NCBI RefSeq assembly: GCF_008801575.1
Contig: NZ_VZPL01000009.1
Coordinates: forward strand, 44,062-108,061
Direction of reading: 5' to 3'
DNA from: Xanthomonas cissicola
GTDB lineage: Bacteria; Pseudomonadota; Gammaproteobacteria; Xanthomonadales; Xanthomonadaceae
DNA: 64,000 bases
The notes under the pieces: generated by a model
What the model saw: the letters and a program-made list of their open reading frames with translations, nothing else
What the model was told of the DNA's origin: nothing
The model's database searches: none
Position numbers and translations under genes: made by a program
In this document: positions 1 through 9,561 of the stretch, piece by piece
How positions within the stretch are numbered: position 1 is the first letter of the stretch
Layout: every line of letters begins with the position of its first letter

Positions 1-1
1 G

Positions 2-442
2 GCGCCGCTGCTGGGCCTGCTGCAGAACCAGGGCCGGCGCGTGGCATTGGTCACCGACGGTCGCCTGTCCGGTGCCTCGGGCAAGTTCCCGGCCGCAATC
101 CACCTGACGCCCGAAGCGGCGCGCGGCGGCCCGATCGGCCGCGTACGCGAAGGCGACATCGTGCGCCTGGACGGCGAAGCCGGCACCCTGGAAGTGCTGG
201 TCTCGGCCGAAGAATGGGCATCGCGCGAGGTTGCACCCAATACGTCCGTTGCCGGCAACGACCTGGGCCGCAATCTGTTCGCCATCAACCGCCAGGTCGT
301 CGGCCCCGCCGACCAGGGCGCGATCTCGATTTCATGCGGCCCGACGCATCCGGACGGTGCGCTGTGGAGCTACGACGCCGAGTACGAACTCGGTGCCGAT
401 GCCGCAGCCGCCGCGGCACCGCACGAGTCCAAGGACGCCTGA
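2..442 (+). CDS. edd: 6-phosphogluconate dehydratase, C-terminal part (cut by window start)
   Basis: The reading frame is open from the window edge, so only the last 146 residues are present. The fragment has the C-terminal signature of the IlvD/Edd dehydratase family: a [12 protein letters not shown] stretch near residues 17-28, then the GGPIG and RVREGD segments. Edd converts 6-phosphogluconate to 2-keto-3-deoxy-6-phosphogluconate in the cytosol using a [4Fe-4S] cluster; the cluster cysteines lie outside this fragment. The next gene, 53 bases downstream, is the KDPG aldolase, which decides Edd over IlvD. The tail after the conserved domain is alanine-rich. Confidence 0.92.
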   Translation, partial: APLLGLLQNQGRRVALVTDGRLSGASGKFPAAIHLTPEAARGGPIGRVREGDIVRLDGEAGTLEVLVSAEEWASREVAPNTSVAGNDLGRNLFAINRQVVGPADQGAISISCGPTHPDGALWSYDAEYELGADAAAAAAPHESKDA

Positions 443-495
443 CCCCCCTTCCCTCTCTGCGACCGCTCCGTTGGTCGCCGTCACCCGGAGTTGCA

Positions 496-1155
496 ATGAC
501 GATTGCCCAGACCCAGAACACCGCCGAACAGTTGCTGCGCGATGCCGGCATCCTGCCGGTGGTCACCGTGGACACATTGGACCAGGCGCGCCGCGTCGCC
601 GATGCGCTGCTCGAAGGCGGCCTGCCCGCGATCGAGCTGACCCTGCGCACGCCGGTTGCGATCGACGCGCTGGCGATGCTCAAGCGCGAGTTGCCCAACA
701 TCGTGATCGGCGCGGGCACCGTGCTGAGCGAATTGCAGCTGCGTCAGTCGGTGGATGCCGGTGCAGACTTCCTTGTGACCCCGGGCACGCCCTCGCCGCT
801 GGCGCGCTTGCTGGCGGATGCGCCGATCCCGGCGGTTCCTGGCGCAGCCACCCCGACCGAGCTACTGACGTTGATGGGCCTGGGATTCCGCGTCTGCAAG
901 CTGTTCCCGGCCACCGCCGTGGGCGGTCTGCAGATGCTCAAGGGCCTGGCTGGCCCGTTGTCCGAGCTCAAACTGTGCCCCACCGGCGGCATCAGCGAGT
1001 CCAACGCCGCCGAGTTCCTGTCGCAGCCGAATGTGCTGTGCATCGGCGGTTCGTGGATGGTCCCCAAGGACTGGCTGGCGCAGGGCCAATGGGACAAGGT
1101 CAAGGAAAGTTCGGCCAAGGCGGCGGCGATCGTGCGGCAGGTGCGGGCGGGCTGA
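496..1155 (+). CDS. eda: 2-keto-3-deoxy-6-phosphogluconate (KDPG/KHG) aldolase
   Basis: A 219-residue class I aldolase that splits KDPG into pyruvate and glyceraldehyde-3-phosphate, the last Entner-Doudoroff step. Visible are the catalytic glutamate E47 in AIELTLRT, the Schiff-base lysine K135 in FRVCKLFPA and the phosphate-binding TGGI segment. These match E45 and K133 of the E. coli enzyme, and the length fits the family. The frame is open further upstream, but the ATG at 496 places the conserved N-terminus correctly. It very probably shares a transcript with edd; no terminator separates them. Confidence 0.95.
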   Translation: MTIAQTQNTAEQLLRDAGILPVVTVDTLDQARRVADALLEGGLPAIELTLRTPVAIDALAMLKRELPNIVIGAGTVLSELQLRQSVDAGADFLVTPGTPSPLARLLADAPIPAVPGAATPTELLTLMGLGFRVCKLFPATAVGGLQMLKGLAGPLSELKLCPTGGISESNAAEFLSQPNVLCIGGSWMVPKDWLAQGQWDKVKESSAKAAAIVRQVRAG

Positions 1156-1414
1156 TTGGCTGGGCGCCATATCCGGCAGGTCGATCGTTGGATGGCTTCG
1201 AATCTGCATGTCGATACAGATATGCTGATTCGCCGATGACGGCATGAAGATCGAGTAATCCTGCACGACGGCGATCACTGCAGTGTTCGCTCGTAGGCCC
1301 GAGAAAAAATCTTTCCAGGCATCTTGGCCACGCAGCTTTTCTGCTCGAGGCCAAGGCGATGGCATACCGATCTACTCGAAGCCACGGCGATGACATACCG
1401 AAGCGGCAGCGTGG

Positions 1415-1500
1415 CCGGGGATCGGCGGAAAGCGGCACACGGATGTGCCGCGACGGCGAGTCAGACAGGATGTCTGTCGAGCCGAAGAGCCGATCCCCGG
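1415..1500 (+). ncRNA. Nested stem-loop element with two GGA-loop hairpins (candidate RsmA/CsrA-binding RNA or structured repeat)
   Basis: Perfect 12-bp arms CCGGGGATCGGC (1415-1426) and GCCGATCCCCGG (1489-1500) enclose two hairpins. In the first (1433-1450) a 7-bp stem CGGCACA/TGTGCCG closes a CGGA loop. In the second (1462-1476) a 6-bp stem CAGACA/TGTCTG closes a GGA loop. Both put GGA at the hairpin tip in an ACA(N)GGATGT context, the published binding preference of CsrA/RsmA proteins. No promoter or T-tract terminator was identified, so it could be a 3'-UTR structure or a repeat rather than an independent sRNA. The structure is direct observation; the function is inference. Confidence 0.4.
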
Positions 1501-1572
1501 CCGCGCTGTCGCCCCTTACCGGGGCCGCTGATTGGCGGTTAGGTGCTTTGGTCGTCGTACGAGCCGAAGGAA

Positions 1573-1620
1573 GGAACCGTACCCTCACCCCAACCGCTCT
1601 CCCAGGGGGAGAGGGGCTTA
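1573..1620. repeat. Intergenic hairpin repeat (CTCTCCC-AGG-GGGAGAG type)
   Basis: The stretch reads ACCGTACCCTCACCCCAACC, then CTCTCCC and GGGAGAG arms around AGG. I recognise this kind of sequence as a widespread intergenic repeat in xanthomonads and other high-GC bacteria. No T-run follows, so it is not a classical terminator. It sits where eda and the RND operon converge. Confidence 0.5.
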
Positions 1621-1634
1621 ACGCCTTACCTCGT

Positions 1635-4600
1635 TCACGATTCCAACGCAGCGCTCGACGGCCTCGTCTTCGGCACACCGCGCGCGCGCCGCACCAGGGC
1701 AGCTGCACCACTGCTCATGTCGTCGAGGATCGCGTAGATCGTCGGCAGGAATAGCAGGCTCACCACCGTCGAAAACGCCAGGCCACCGGCGATGGCGCGC
1801 GCCATCGGGAAGTACGGCGGGCCATCGCTGAACATCGTGGTGCTGGTCAGCGAAATCGGCACCATCGCCAGGATCGCGGTGCCCATCGTCATCATGATGG
1901 GCCGCAAACGCTCGCGTGAGCCTTCGACCAGGGCCTGCGTGCGCCCCATCCCGCGGCGGCGCAGATTGTTGATGTGCTCGATCATCACGATGCCGTTGTT
2001 CACCACCACGCCCATCAGCACCAGGATGCCGATGAAGGACATGATGCCGAACGAGGTCCCGGTGATCCAGAACAGCCAGAACACCCCGAAGATCGAGAAC
2101 AGCACCCCGCTCATGATCGCCGCCGGGAACAGCAGCGACTCGAACACCGCCGCCATCACCACGTAGATCATCACCAACGCGATCACCAGATTGAACACCA
2201 TCTGGCCCATCGCCTCGCCGTCGTTCTGATAATCGCCGCCGTCGAAGGTGTAGCTGTAGCCGGCCGGGAAACGCATCGCATTGAGTGGTGCCTCCATCGC
2301 CGCACGCGCCTCCGGCACGGTGACCTTCTCGGCGAGATTGGCCTTGATGGTCAACGTGGTCTGCCGATTGGTGCGCCCGATCTGCGTGGCGGCCGGACGG
2401 ATCTGCACCTCCACCAGACTCAGCAACGGTACGCTGCGGCCATCCTTGGTGCGCACGGTGAAGCTGGCCAGATCTTCAGGCTTGCTCTGCTCGGCGCCGG
2501 CAAACCGCACCCACACCGGCACCTCGTTGTCGCCGCGGCGGAACTCGCGCAGCGGCGTACCGCGCAATGCCAACCCGACGAAGCTGGCCACTTGCTCGGC
2601 ACTGAACCCGAATGCAGCTGCGCGCTCGCGGTCGACGCGAATCGCCAGCTCGCTGGTGCGGTCGCCCGTATCGACATGCACATCCCGCAACTCCTTGCGC
2701 CGCGCCAGCAGCGGAATCACATCGTCGGCCAGCGCTTTCAGTGCATCGGTCGAATCGCCGACCAACTGCACTTGCACGCCTTGGTTGCCATTGCCGCCAT
2801 CGCCCTGGTTGCCGATGCTGTAATCGGTACGCGCAGAGCGCGGCAGCTCCTTGCGGATTTTTTCCAGCAGCGGCGGCAGGTCCTTGACCTTGCTCGCATC
2901 GAAGGTCACCACCGTATTGCTGCCTTCCACCTCGCTGAACCATGAGTAGATCTGCGTGATGTGGTACTTGGCGCGATTGGCTTCCAGATAGTTTTCGACA
3001 CGGCCGATCTCTTCGCCCAGCTGCTCGCGCGTGTACGAGCCTTTCCACTGGTATTGGATGAAGGCCTCGTTGCCGCCGTCGCCACCGAACATGTCGATCT
3101 TGGTCAGCTTCATCGGTACCAGGCTGATCGCACTGACCAGAATGATGCCGGCCACGCTCCAGCCGCGATGCGCCAACGTCCATGCCAGCAACTTGGCGTA
3201 ACGACGCTGCAGCCGCGCGATCACGCCGTGCTCGGAGGTCACCATCGGCGGCGTTTTCATGCGTGCCGACAACATCGGAATCAAGCTGATTGCCACCAGC
3301 CACGACGCCAGCAACGACACCGAGATGGTGATGGCGATCTGCGCCATGAAAATGCTGATGTTGTTGGTCTCGCCGAACAGGTTCGGCACGAACACGATGC
3401 AGTGGCACAAGGTGCCGGCGCTGAGCGCAATGGCCACGCTGCGCGTTCCCAGCAGCGCGGCACGCTGCGGTTGGTCGGGCATGCGCTCGCGTTCCTGGTA
3501 GATGCTTTCTACCACCACCACGGCGTTGTCCACCAACATACCCACTGCCAGCAGCAACCCCATCATCGTCAGGATGTTGAGCGTGACCCCGACGAAATAC
3601 ATGAAACCCAAGGTGATGGCGAAGCAGATCGGGATCGCCAAGGTCACCATCAACGTCGATGGCCAATGCCGCAGGAAGAAGAACAACACCGTGATCGATA
3701 ACAGCAGACCCACCGCGCCGGCTTCGGCCAGTTCGGCCAGCGACGAGGTCACCGCCTTGCCCTGGTTGTCGATCACCTTGACCTGCACGTCGCGCAGCGC
3801 CGGTTGGGCGCGGATGTCTTCAACCTCTTTCAACGCCGCCTTCGACACCTCCACCAGATTGGCGCTTCGCTCCTTGTAGACATCCAGGCCGATGGCCGGG
3901 CGCCCATCCAGGCGCCGCCCGTAATTCATGCGCGTCGGCTTGAGCCGCACCTCGGCAATGTCGCCCAGCCGCACGCCTTTGGCGTTGAGCACCAGCTCGC
4001 GCAATTCCTGCAGGTCGCGCAGTTCACCGATTGGCTGCACCCGGATGCGCTGGCCGTTGTCGTCGATCTGGCCTGCAGACACCGAGAAATTGAGCTTGCC
4101 CAAGCGCTCGCTCAGGTCGTTGAGGCTGAGGTCGTGCGCGGTGAGCCGATCCGGCGCGATCGCGATTTCGACCTCGTTCGGCGGCGCACCGGAAATTTCC
4201 ACCTTGGCCACGCCCGGGATGCGCTCGATGCGCCGCTTGAACTCGCGATCGAGCATGTCGTAGGCGCCGGTCAGATCGGTCTGGCTGGCCAGGCGCACCT
4301 TGAGCACCGGCTCGTCGCTGCTGGACCATTTGAAGACCTGGAAGCGCTGCAGATCCTCCGGGAAATCGTCGCGTACCGCGTCCAATCGCTCGCGCGCATC
4401 GGATGCGGCGATGGCGATATCGCGGTCCCAGTCGGAGAATTCGATGAAGATGTTCGCGCCGTCGGCGGTGGCGGTCGAGCGCATGCGCTTGATGCCGGTC
4501 ATCGTCGCCAGCGCTTCCTCGGCCGGCCGCACCAGGTTGCGTTCCACCTCGTCCGGCGTGGAGCCGGTGTAGGGCAATTGCACGAACAGGAATGGCGCGG

Positions 4601-4721
4601 AAATATCCGGCAGCGCCTCCAAAGGCAGCCGGAACGCCGCGATCAAGCCCACCACCACCAGCGACACGAAGCACATGATGGTGGTGACCGGGCGACGGAT
4701 GCTGAAGGCGGCAACGCTCAT
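1635..4721 (-). CDS. RND efflux transporter permease (second permease of the operon)
   Basis: A 1028-residue inner-membrane proton-driven pump subunit of the AcrB/ACR_tran superfamily. The N-terminal membrane helix follows the typical FSIRRPVTT start, then comes a porter domain with the LEALPDISAP and GSTPDEVE motifs. Two large periplasmic loops separate groups of membrane helices near residues 335-540 and 860-1010. The length is normal for the family. The ATG overlaps the stop of the upstream permease by four bases (ATGA), implying translational coupling. With the adaptor and the other permease it would form a tripartite pump; the outer-membrane channel is not encoded here. Substrate unknown. 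Confidence 0.9.
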   Translation of the reverse strand: MSVAAFSIRRPVTTIMCFVSLVVVGLIAAFRLPLEALPDISAPFLFVQLPYTGSTPDEVERNLVRPAEEALATMTGIKRMRSTATADGANIFIEFSDWDRDIAIAASDARERLDAVRDDFPEDLQRFQVFKWSSSDEPVLKVRLASQTDLTGAYDMLDREFKRRIERIPGVAKVEISGAPPNEVEIAIAPDRLTAHDLSLNDLSERLGKLNFSVSAGQIDDNGQRIRVQPIGELRDLQELRELVLNAKGVRLGDIAEVRLKPTRMNYGRRLDGRPAIGLDVYKERSANLVEVSKAALKEVEDIRAQPALRDVQVKVIDNQGKAVTSSLAELAEAGAVGLLLSITVLFFFLRHWPSTLMVTLAIPICFAITLGFMYFVGVTLNILTMMGLLLAVGMLVDNAVVVVESIYQERERMPDQPQRAALLGTRSVAIALSAGTLCHCIVFVPNLFGETNNISIFMAQIAITISVSLLASWLVAISLIPMLSARMKTPPMVTSEHGVIARLQRRYAKLLAWTLAHRGWSVAGIILVSAISLVPMKLTKIDMFGGDGGNEAFIQYQWKGSYTREQLGEEIGRVENYLEANRAKYHITQIYSWFSEVEGSNTVVTFDASKVKDLPPLLEKIRKELPRSARTDYSIGNQGDGGNGNQGVQVQLVGDSTDALKALADDVIPLLARRKELRDVHVDTGDRTSELAIRVDRERAAAFGFSAEQVASFVGLALRGTPLREFRRGDNEVPVWVRFAGAEQSKPEDLASFTVRTKDGRSVPLLSLVEVQIRPAATQIGRTNRQTTLTIKANLAEKVTVPEARAAMEAPLNAMRFPAGYSYTFDGGDYQNDGEAMGQMVFNLVIALVMIYVVMAAVFESLLFPAAIMSGVLFSIFGVFWLFWITGTSFGIMSFIGILVLMGVVVNNGIVMIEHINNLRRRGMGRTQALVEGSRERLRPIMMTMGTAILAMVPISLTSTTMFSDGPPYFPMARAIAGGLAFSTVVSLLFLPTIYAILDDMSSGAAALVRRARGVPKTRPSSAALES

Positions 4722-7700
4722 AGCGCCTCCAGCCCGTCGGCGTTGCCTGCCGCCTGCGCGCGTTGCCCGGCCATGCGCCGGCCACGCTCTAGGTAATACG
4801 CATCGGCGCGGCGATCCAGCAGGTCGTACACCACCGGTATCACCAGCAGGGTCAGCAAGGTCGAGACCAGCAATCCACCGATCACGGTAATGGCCATCGG
4901 CGCGCGCACTTCAGCGCCCTCGCCCATCGCCACCGCCAGCGGCAGGAAGCCGAACAAAGTGCACAAGGTGGTCATGATGATCGGCCGCAGGCGCGAGCGC
5001 GCACCTTCGATCAGCGCCTCGCGCTTGGGCACGCCGTCTTCGCGCAGCTGATTGACCTTGTCGATCAGGATGATCGCGTTCTTGGTCACCAGGCCCACCA
5101 GCAAAATCAGGCCGATGAACACCACCACCGAGATCGGCTTGCCGGTCATCAGCAGGGCCAGCACCGCACCGACCATTGCCAGCGGAATGGTGAACAGAAT
5201 GACGAACGGATGCAGCAGCGACTCGAACTGCGAAGCCATCACCAGATAGACCAGGAAGATCGCCAGCCCGAACGCGAACAACAGCGACTTCACCGATTGC
5301 GCCAGTTCCTCGCCCTGCCCACCGATGTGCATGCCTACGCCGGCTGCAAGCGGGTCCTTGCGCACCATCGTCTCCACTTCGCGCACCGCACCGCCCAGGT
5401 CGATGTCCTTCAGGCTGGCCGACACGATTGCCACGCGGGTCTGGTCGGCGCGATGGATCTCGCTCGGCCCCGTCGTCGCCAGTACCTCGGCAACCGCCGC
5501 CAGGCGCACCGGCCGGCTGCTCCCCGGGTTGACGATCAGCTGACGGATCGCGTCCACACTGGCGCGGTCGCTGTGCTGCGCACGCACCAGCACATCGATC
5601 TTGCGATCGCGGAAGCTGTAGCGTGTGGCCACATCGCCGCGCACCTTCTTGACGATGACATCGGCGATCTGGCGCGTGGTCAGCCCCAAAGCGCCAGCGC
5701 GCTCCTGATCGAAACGGATCTGGATCTCCGGGAAGCCCTCTTCCACCGTCGATTTGACGTCGGCGTAGTGGCCGTTGGCGCGCAACATCGCCGCCAATTT
5801 CTGCCCGGCGCGTTCCAGCTCGCCCAGGTCCTGGCCGCGCAGTTCCACTTCCAGCGGCGTCGAAAAACTGAACAACGCCGGTCGCGCGAAATCCACCTGC
5901 GCGCCTGGGTGCCCGACCATGCTGCTGCGCAGCCGCTCGGTCGCTGCCGCTTCCACCGCCGGGCTACCGCCGCCGGCCATCACCACGGTGAGCTTGCCAA
6001 TGTTCTCGCCGCTCTCGGTGGGGTTGGCGTCCAACCGCGTGCCGCTGCCGCTGACGCCGTACAGCGACGCGATGCCCGGGTCCTTGTCGTGCGCCAGCTG
6101 CAACTCGCGCACCACTGCATCGGTCTGCGCCAGCGGCGTGCCGGAAGGCAGTTTGACGGTCATTTCGAAGCGATCCTGCGCCAGCTGCGGAATCAGATCC
6201 GCGCCCAGCATCGGCACCAGCAACGCCGTCCCGATGAACGCCGCCGCGGCCAGTCCCAGCACCAACCAGGGACGCCGCAGCGCCGCCGGCAAGATCCCCA
6301 GATAGCCACGCTCGGCACGAGCATACGGCGCCATCGCCAAGTCGCTGGCCTTGCGCATCACCGGCCCCACCACGCGGCTCAACCCGCGCCACACCTTCAC
6401 TACGGCCCATGCCGCTCCGAAAAAGCCATAGCGCATGCTCGCACCTGCACCACGCCGGCCGGCCGCCACCGGCTTGAGCCAGCGCTGCTCGGGCTGCCAC
6501 TGCGGATGGCTCGGCTCGTCCGGGAACGCCATCGGCGGTGCGCCCTTGAGCGAGCTCAGCATCGGAATCAGCGTCATCGACACCACCAGCGAGATGGCGA
6601 TCGCGATCGCCACTGTCAATGCCTGATCGCGGAACAACTGCCCGGCGATGCCCTCGACGAACACCAGCGGCAGGAACACCGCAATGGTGGTCAACGTGGA
6701 CGCCATCACCGCCATGCTCACTTCGCGGGTGCCGGCAATGGCCGCGTCCAGCACGCTCAAGCCGCGTTCGCGCGCCTTGGCAATGCTTTCCAGTACCACG
6801 ATCGAATCGTCCACCACCAGGCCGGTGGCCAACGCCAGACCGCCCAGCGACATCACGTTGAGGCTCAGTCCGAGCTGGCCCATGAAGAAGAACGTGGTGA
6901 TGATCGACACCGGCAACGACAGGCTGATGACGAACGTGCTCCAGCCATCGCGCAGGAACAGGAAGATGATCAGGATCGCCAGCACACCGCCGATTACCGC
7001 ATCTTTTTTGACATCGCTGATCGCATGCTCGATGAAGTGCGATTGGTCCTCGATGGTGGTGATTTCCACATCGCCCGGCACGGTCGCCTTGAGCTGCTCC
7101 AGGCGCTTGCGCAGCGCCGCCGCCGTGGACACGGTGTTGGCATCGCCTTCCTTGTAGATCGCCAGCTCCACCGCTTCCTTGCCGCCCAGGCGGATGATCG
7201 CCTCGCGCTCCTTGTAGCCCTGGCGCACCTGCGCCACATCCTTCAGCCGCACCGGCATGCCGCCGGCGATGCTGCTGCTGGACGACGAGGAGGTGCTCTG
7301 TACTTCAGCCGCTGCCGCCAGGGCCGCCTGCGAACCAGTGGACGCCGCAATGGCATACATCTGCTGCATCGCCGCTTCGGCCGCGCTGCCGCTGCTGCTC
7401 TGCGTGGTCACCAGCATGTTGCGGATCTCGTCCAGATCCACGAACTGGTTCACCGTGCGCACCAGGTAGCGCTGCGAACCTTCTTCCAGCCGGCCGCCGG
7501 AGATGTTGACGTTCTCCTCCTTGAGCCGGGTGATCACGTTGTCGATCGGCAGGTTGAGCTGGGCCAGCTTCTGTTGATCGATGTCGACCTGAATCTCGTC
7601 TTCCAGCCCGCCGCCGACCTTCACCGCCGCCACGCCGGCCACCGGTTCGAGCTTCTTTTTCAGGTCTTCGTCGGCATAGCGGCGCAAGCCGGTGAGCTGG

Positions 7701-8227
7701 CGGATCGCATCGGTATCGGAGGCCGGCGCCTGCTTGGGGGACAACGCCAGCCGCATGATCGGCTCGGTAGAGGGATTGAAACGCAGCAACACCGGCGGCT
7801 TGGTTTCCAGCGGCAGCGACAAGGCTTCCATCTTGTCGCGCACCTCCAGGCTGGCCTGGTCCATATTGGTGCCCCAGGCGAACTCCAGCACCACATCGCT
7901 CTGCCCTGTGCGCGAGATCGACTTGAGCTTGCGCAGGTTCTTGACCACGCCGACGGCTTCTTCCACCGGCTCGGTCACCAGCGTTTCGATTTCCGCCGGC
8001 GCCGCGCCGGTGTATTCGGTGCGTACCGTGAGCGTGGGATAGCTCAAATCGGGCAGCAGATTGACCTTGAGGCTGCGTAACGCGATCAGCCCGAACAGCA
8101 GCATGGTCACGGTGATCATGGCGATGGTCACACGCCGCCGCGTGGCGAAGGCCACCAGACCACCGCCGCCAGGCAGCGGCGCGTGCGGATCATGCACGGG
8201 TCCATGCGGATTGCCGTTCTGGCTCAT
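4718..8227 (-). CDS. RND efflux transporter permease (first permease, enlarged)
   Basis: A 1169-residue RND permease, longer than the usual 1020-1050 residues. The extra length comes from low-complexity Ser/Ala-rich sequence near residues 275-325, including seven serines in a row, and from a cytoplasmic linker near residues 560-650. The core is intact: an N-terminal helix after FATRRRVTIAM, porter motifs LLPDLSYPTL and GAAPAEIE, and two membrane blocks. It overlaps the adaptor gene by four bases upstream and the second permease by four bases downstream. Two different permeases in one operon recall heteromultimeric pumps such as MdtBC; whether they assemble together is inference. Confidence 0.9.
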   Translation of the reverse strand: MSQNGNPHGPVHDPHAPLPGGGGLVAFATRRRVTIAMITVTMLLFGLIALRSLKVNLLPDLSYPTLTVRTEYTGAAPAEIETLVTEPVEEAVGVVKNLRKLKSISRTGQSDVVLEFAWGTNMDQASLEVRDKMEALSLPLETKPPVLLRFNPSTEPIMRLALSPKQAPASDTDAIRQLTGLRRYADEDLKKKLEPVAGVAAVKVGGGLEDEIQVDIDQQKLAQLNLPIDNVITRLKEENVNISGGRLEEGSQRYLVRTVNQFVDLDEIRNMLVTTQSSSGSAAEAAMQQMYAIAASTGSQAALAAAAEVQSTSSSSSSSIAGGMPVRLKDVAQVRQGYKEREAIIRLGGKEAVELAIYKEGDANTVSTAAALRKRLEQLKATVPGDVEITTIEDQSHFIEHAISDVKKDAVIGGVLAILIIFLFLRDGWSTFVISLSLPVSIITTFFFMGQLGLSLNVMSLGGLALATGLVVDDSIVVLESIAKARERGLSVLDAAIAGTREVSMAVMASTLTTIAVFLPLVFVEGIAGQLFRDQALTVAIAIAISLVVSMTLIPMLSSLKGAPPMAFPDEPSHPQWQPEQRWLKPVAAGRRGAGASMRYGFFGAAWAVVKVWRGLSRVVGPVMRKASDLAMAPYARAERGYLGILPAALRRPWLVLGLAAAAFIGTALLVPMLGADLIPQLAQDRFEMTVKLPSGTPLAQTDAVVRELQLAHDKDPGIASLYGVSGSGTRLDANPTESGENIGKLTVVMAGGGSPAVEAAATERLRSSMVGHPGAQVDFARPALFSFSTPLEVELRGQDLGELERAGQKLAAMLRANGHYADVKSTVEEGFPEIQIRFDQERAGALGLTTRQIADVIVKKVRGDVATRYSFRDRKIDVLVRAQHSDRASVDAIRQLIVNPGSSRPVRLAAVAEVLATTGPSEIHRADQTRVAIVSASLKDIDLGGAVREVETMVRKDPLAAGVGMHIGGQGEELAQSVKSLLFAFGLAIFLVYLVMASQFESLLHPFVILFTIPLAMVGAVLALLMTGKPISVVVFIGLILLVGLVTKNAIILIDKVNQLREDGVPKREALIEGARSRLRPIIMTTLCTLFGFLPLAVAMGEGAEVRAPMAITVIGGLLVSTLLTLLVIPVVYDLLDRRADAYYLERGRRMAGQRAQAAGNADGLEAL

Positions 8228-9357
8228 GCGTGCGTCTCAGCATGTGCGGGCGCAGCGGCCTTGGCCGCGACCGGCTTGCGATCGGGTTGGCCGATCACTT
8301 GCACCGCAGTGCCGTCGCGCAGCGCCACCTTGCCGGCAGTCACCACCTGATCGCCTTCCTTCAGGCCCTGCCGCACTTCCAGCCACGGCCCTTCGGCATA
8401 GCCCAGCTTCACCGGCACGCGGCTGACCTTGCCGTTGCGCACCACGAAGACTGCCGGTTCGCCATCGTCCAACAACGCCAGGCGCGGAATCACCAACGCG
8501 TCCTTGCGTTGGTCGTAATCGATGCGGATGCGCCCGAACATGCCCGGCTGCAACGCTTCGGCCCCCTGGCCGAACGCGCAGACCACACGAAACGTGCCAC
8601 TGCCTGAATCCACCACCGGCGCGATGCGGTCCACCTTGCCGACGAATTGCTGGCCAGGCAGCGCATCGGCCAGCAAGGTCACCGGCTGGCCCGACTTGAG
8701 CGTGGCCAGTTCGCGTTCGGGCACGTTGAGCGTGGCCTCGAGCTGCGAATCGTCGACGATGCGGAAGATCGGCGTGTTGATCTGCACGAAGTTGCCGGTC
8801 TTGATCGAGCGCGATGCGATCACGCCGGAGATTGGCGCCTGCACCGTGGTGTAAGAGAGCTCCAACGCTGCAAGCCGGTGCTGCGCACGGCTGTTTTCGA
8901 CATCGAATTTGAGCTGGTCCACATCTGCGGCGCTGACCAACTGCTGCCCCACCAACTGCGTGGCGCGGCGATAGCTGTTTTCCAGCTTGCGCAGCTGCGC
9001 TTCGCTCTGTGCCACCGCCAGATGCGCGCGATCCGGATCCAGGCGCACCAGCGCCTGGCCCGCCGACACCTTCTGCCCCTCTTCCACCATCACCGACAGC
9101 GCAACGCCCGAGGTCTTGGCCACCACTTGCGCCTCGGCGCGCGGCTCCAGCGCAGCGGTGCCGGTGTAACTGGCGGCTACCGCACGGCGCGCGGCCTTGG
9201 CGATTTCCACCGGCACGGCATCCACCGCCTTCTTTTCCTCGGCCGCCTTGGCCTTCCCCTCTCCTGCCTTGCAACCGCCCAGCAGCAGGCTCGTGGTGAT
9301 CAACAACGCAGCGGCGCAGGTTCCGCTGCGACCCGGCAAGAAGGAGAATGGCGACAT
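8224..9357 (-). CDS. RND periplasmic adaptor (membrane-fusion lipoprotein)
   Basis: A 377-residue membrane-fusion protein linking the RND permeases to an outer-membrane channel. A lipoprotein signal is visible: a hydrophobic core ending in LLLGGC, with the lipidated cysteine at residue 29. Residues 50-110 give the first lipoyl half (TGTAALEPRAEAQVVAKTSG), then an alpha-hairpin rich in Gln/Glu at 110-160, the second lipoyl half (APISGVIASRSIKTGNFVQ) and a beta-barrel. It is the first gene of the leftward operon, and its stop overlaps the next start by four bases. No regulator gene is adjacent. Confidence 0.92.
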   Translation of the reverse strand: MSPFSFLPGRSGTCAAALLITTSLLLGGCKAGEGKAKAAEEKKAVDAVPVEIAKAARRAVAASYTGTAALEPRAEAQVVAKTSGVALSVMVEEGQKVSAGQALVRLDPDRAHLAVAQSEAQLRKLENSYRRATQLVGQQLVSAADVDQLKFDVENSRAQHRLAALELSYTTVQAPISGVIASRSIKTGNFVQINTPIFRIVDDSQLEATLNVPERELATLKSGQPVTLLADALPGQQFVGKVDRIAPVVDSGSGTFRVVCAFGQGAEALQPGMFGRIRIDYDQRKDALVIPRLALLDDGEPAVFVVRNGKVSRVPVKLGYAEGPWLEVRQGLKEGDQVVTAGKVALRDGTAVQVIGQPDRKPVAAKAAAPAHAETHA

Positions 9358-9561
9358 CGTCGTGTCCTAGTGGATGCGTGAACAGGTGTTGTATGCAAGT
9401 AGACCACCCAAATGCACATGCCGCCAATGCGCCAAAGGTCATGGTCTATTCAAGTTGGCCTATTCACCCGGTTTGCGCCGCGCCAAATCGCAGGCATACT
9501 CGGTCCGGTTCCGCCACGCCCCCACGTGCGGACGCTCAATCAGTCTTCCGGATACGAAACC

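Larger units (their letters stand above)
1156..1634. other. Non-coding stretch between eda and the RND operon
   Basis: No credible gene is seen on either strand. It contains a near-direct repeat (GGCGATGGCATACCGA at about 1357 and GGCGATGACATACCGA at about 1386), the nested stem-loop element at 1415-1500 and a CTCTCCC/GGGAGAG hairpin at about 1599-1615. eda and the RND operon converge here, so the stretch also serves as the two 3' regions. Confidence 0.6.

Noticed and set aside
1599..1620. CTCTCCC/GGGAGAG hairpin as a terminator of eda
   Set aside because: No T-run follows on either strand; it fits a dispersed hairpin repeat better.
5210..8080. Very long plus-strand open frame (956 codons) opposite the RND permease
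   Set aside because: It is antisense to a clear RND permease; composition is His/Gln/Arg-rich, as expected for reverse reading of high-GC codons, and no domain is visible.
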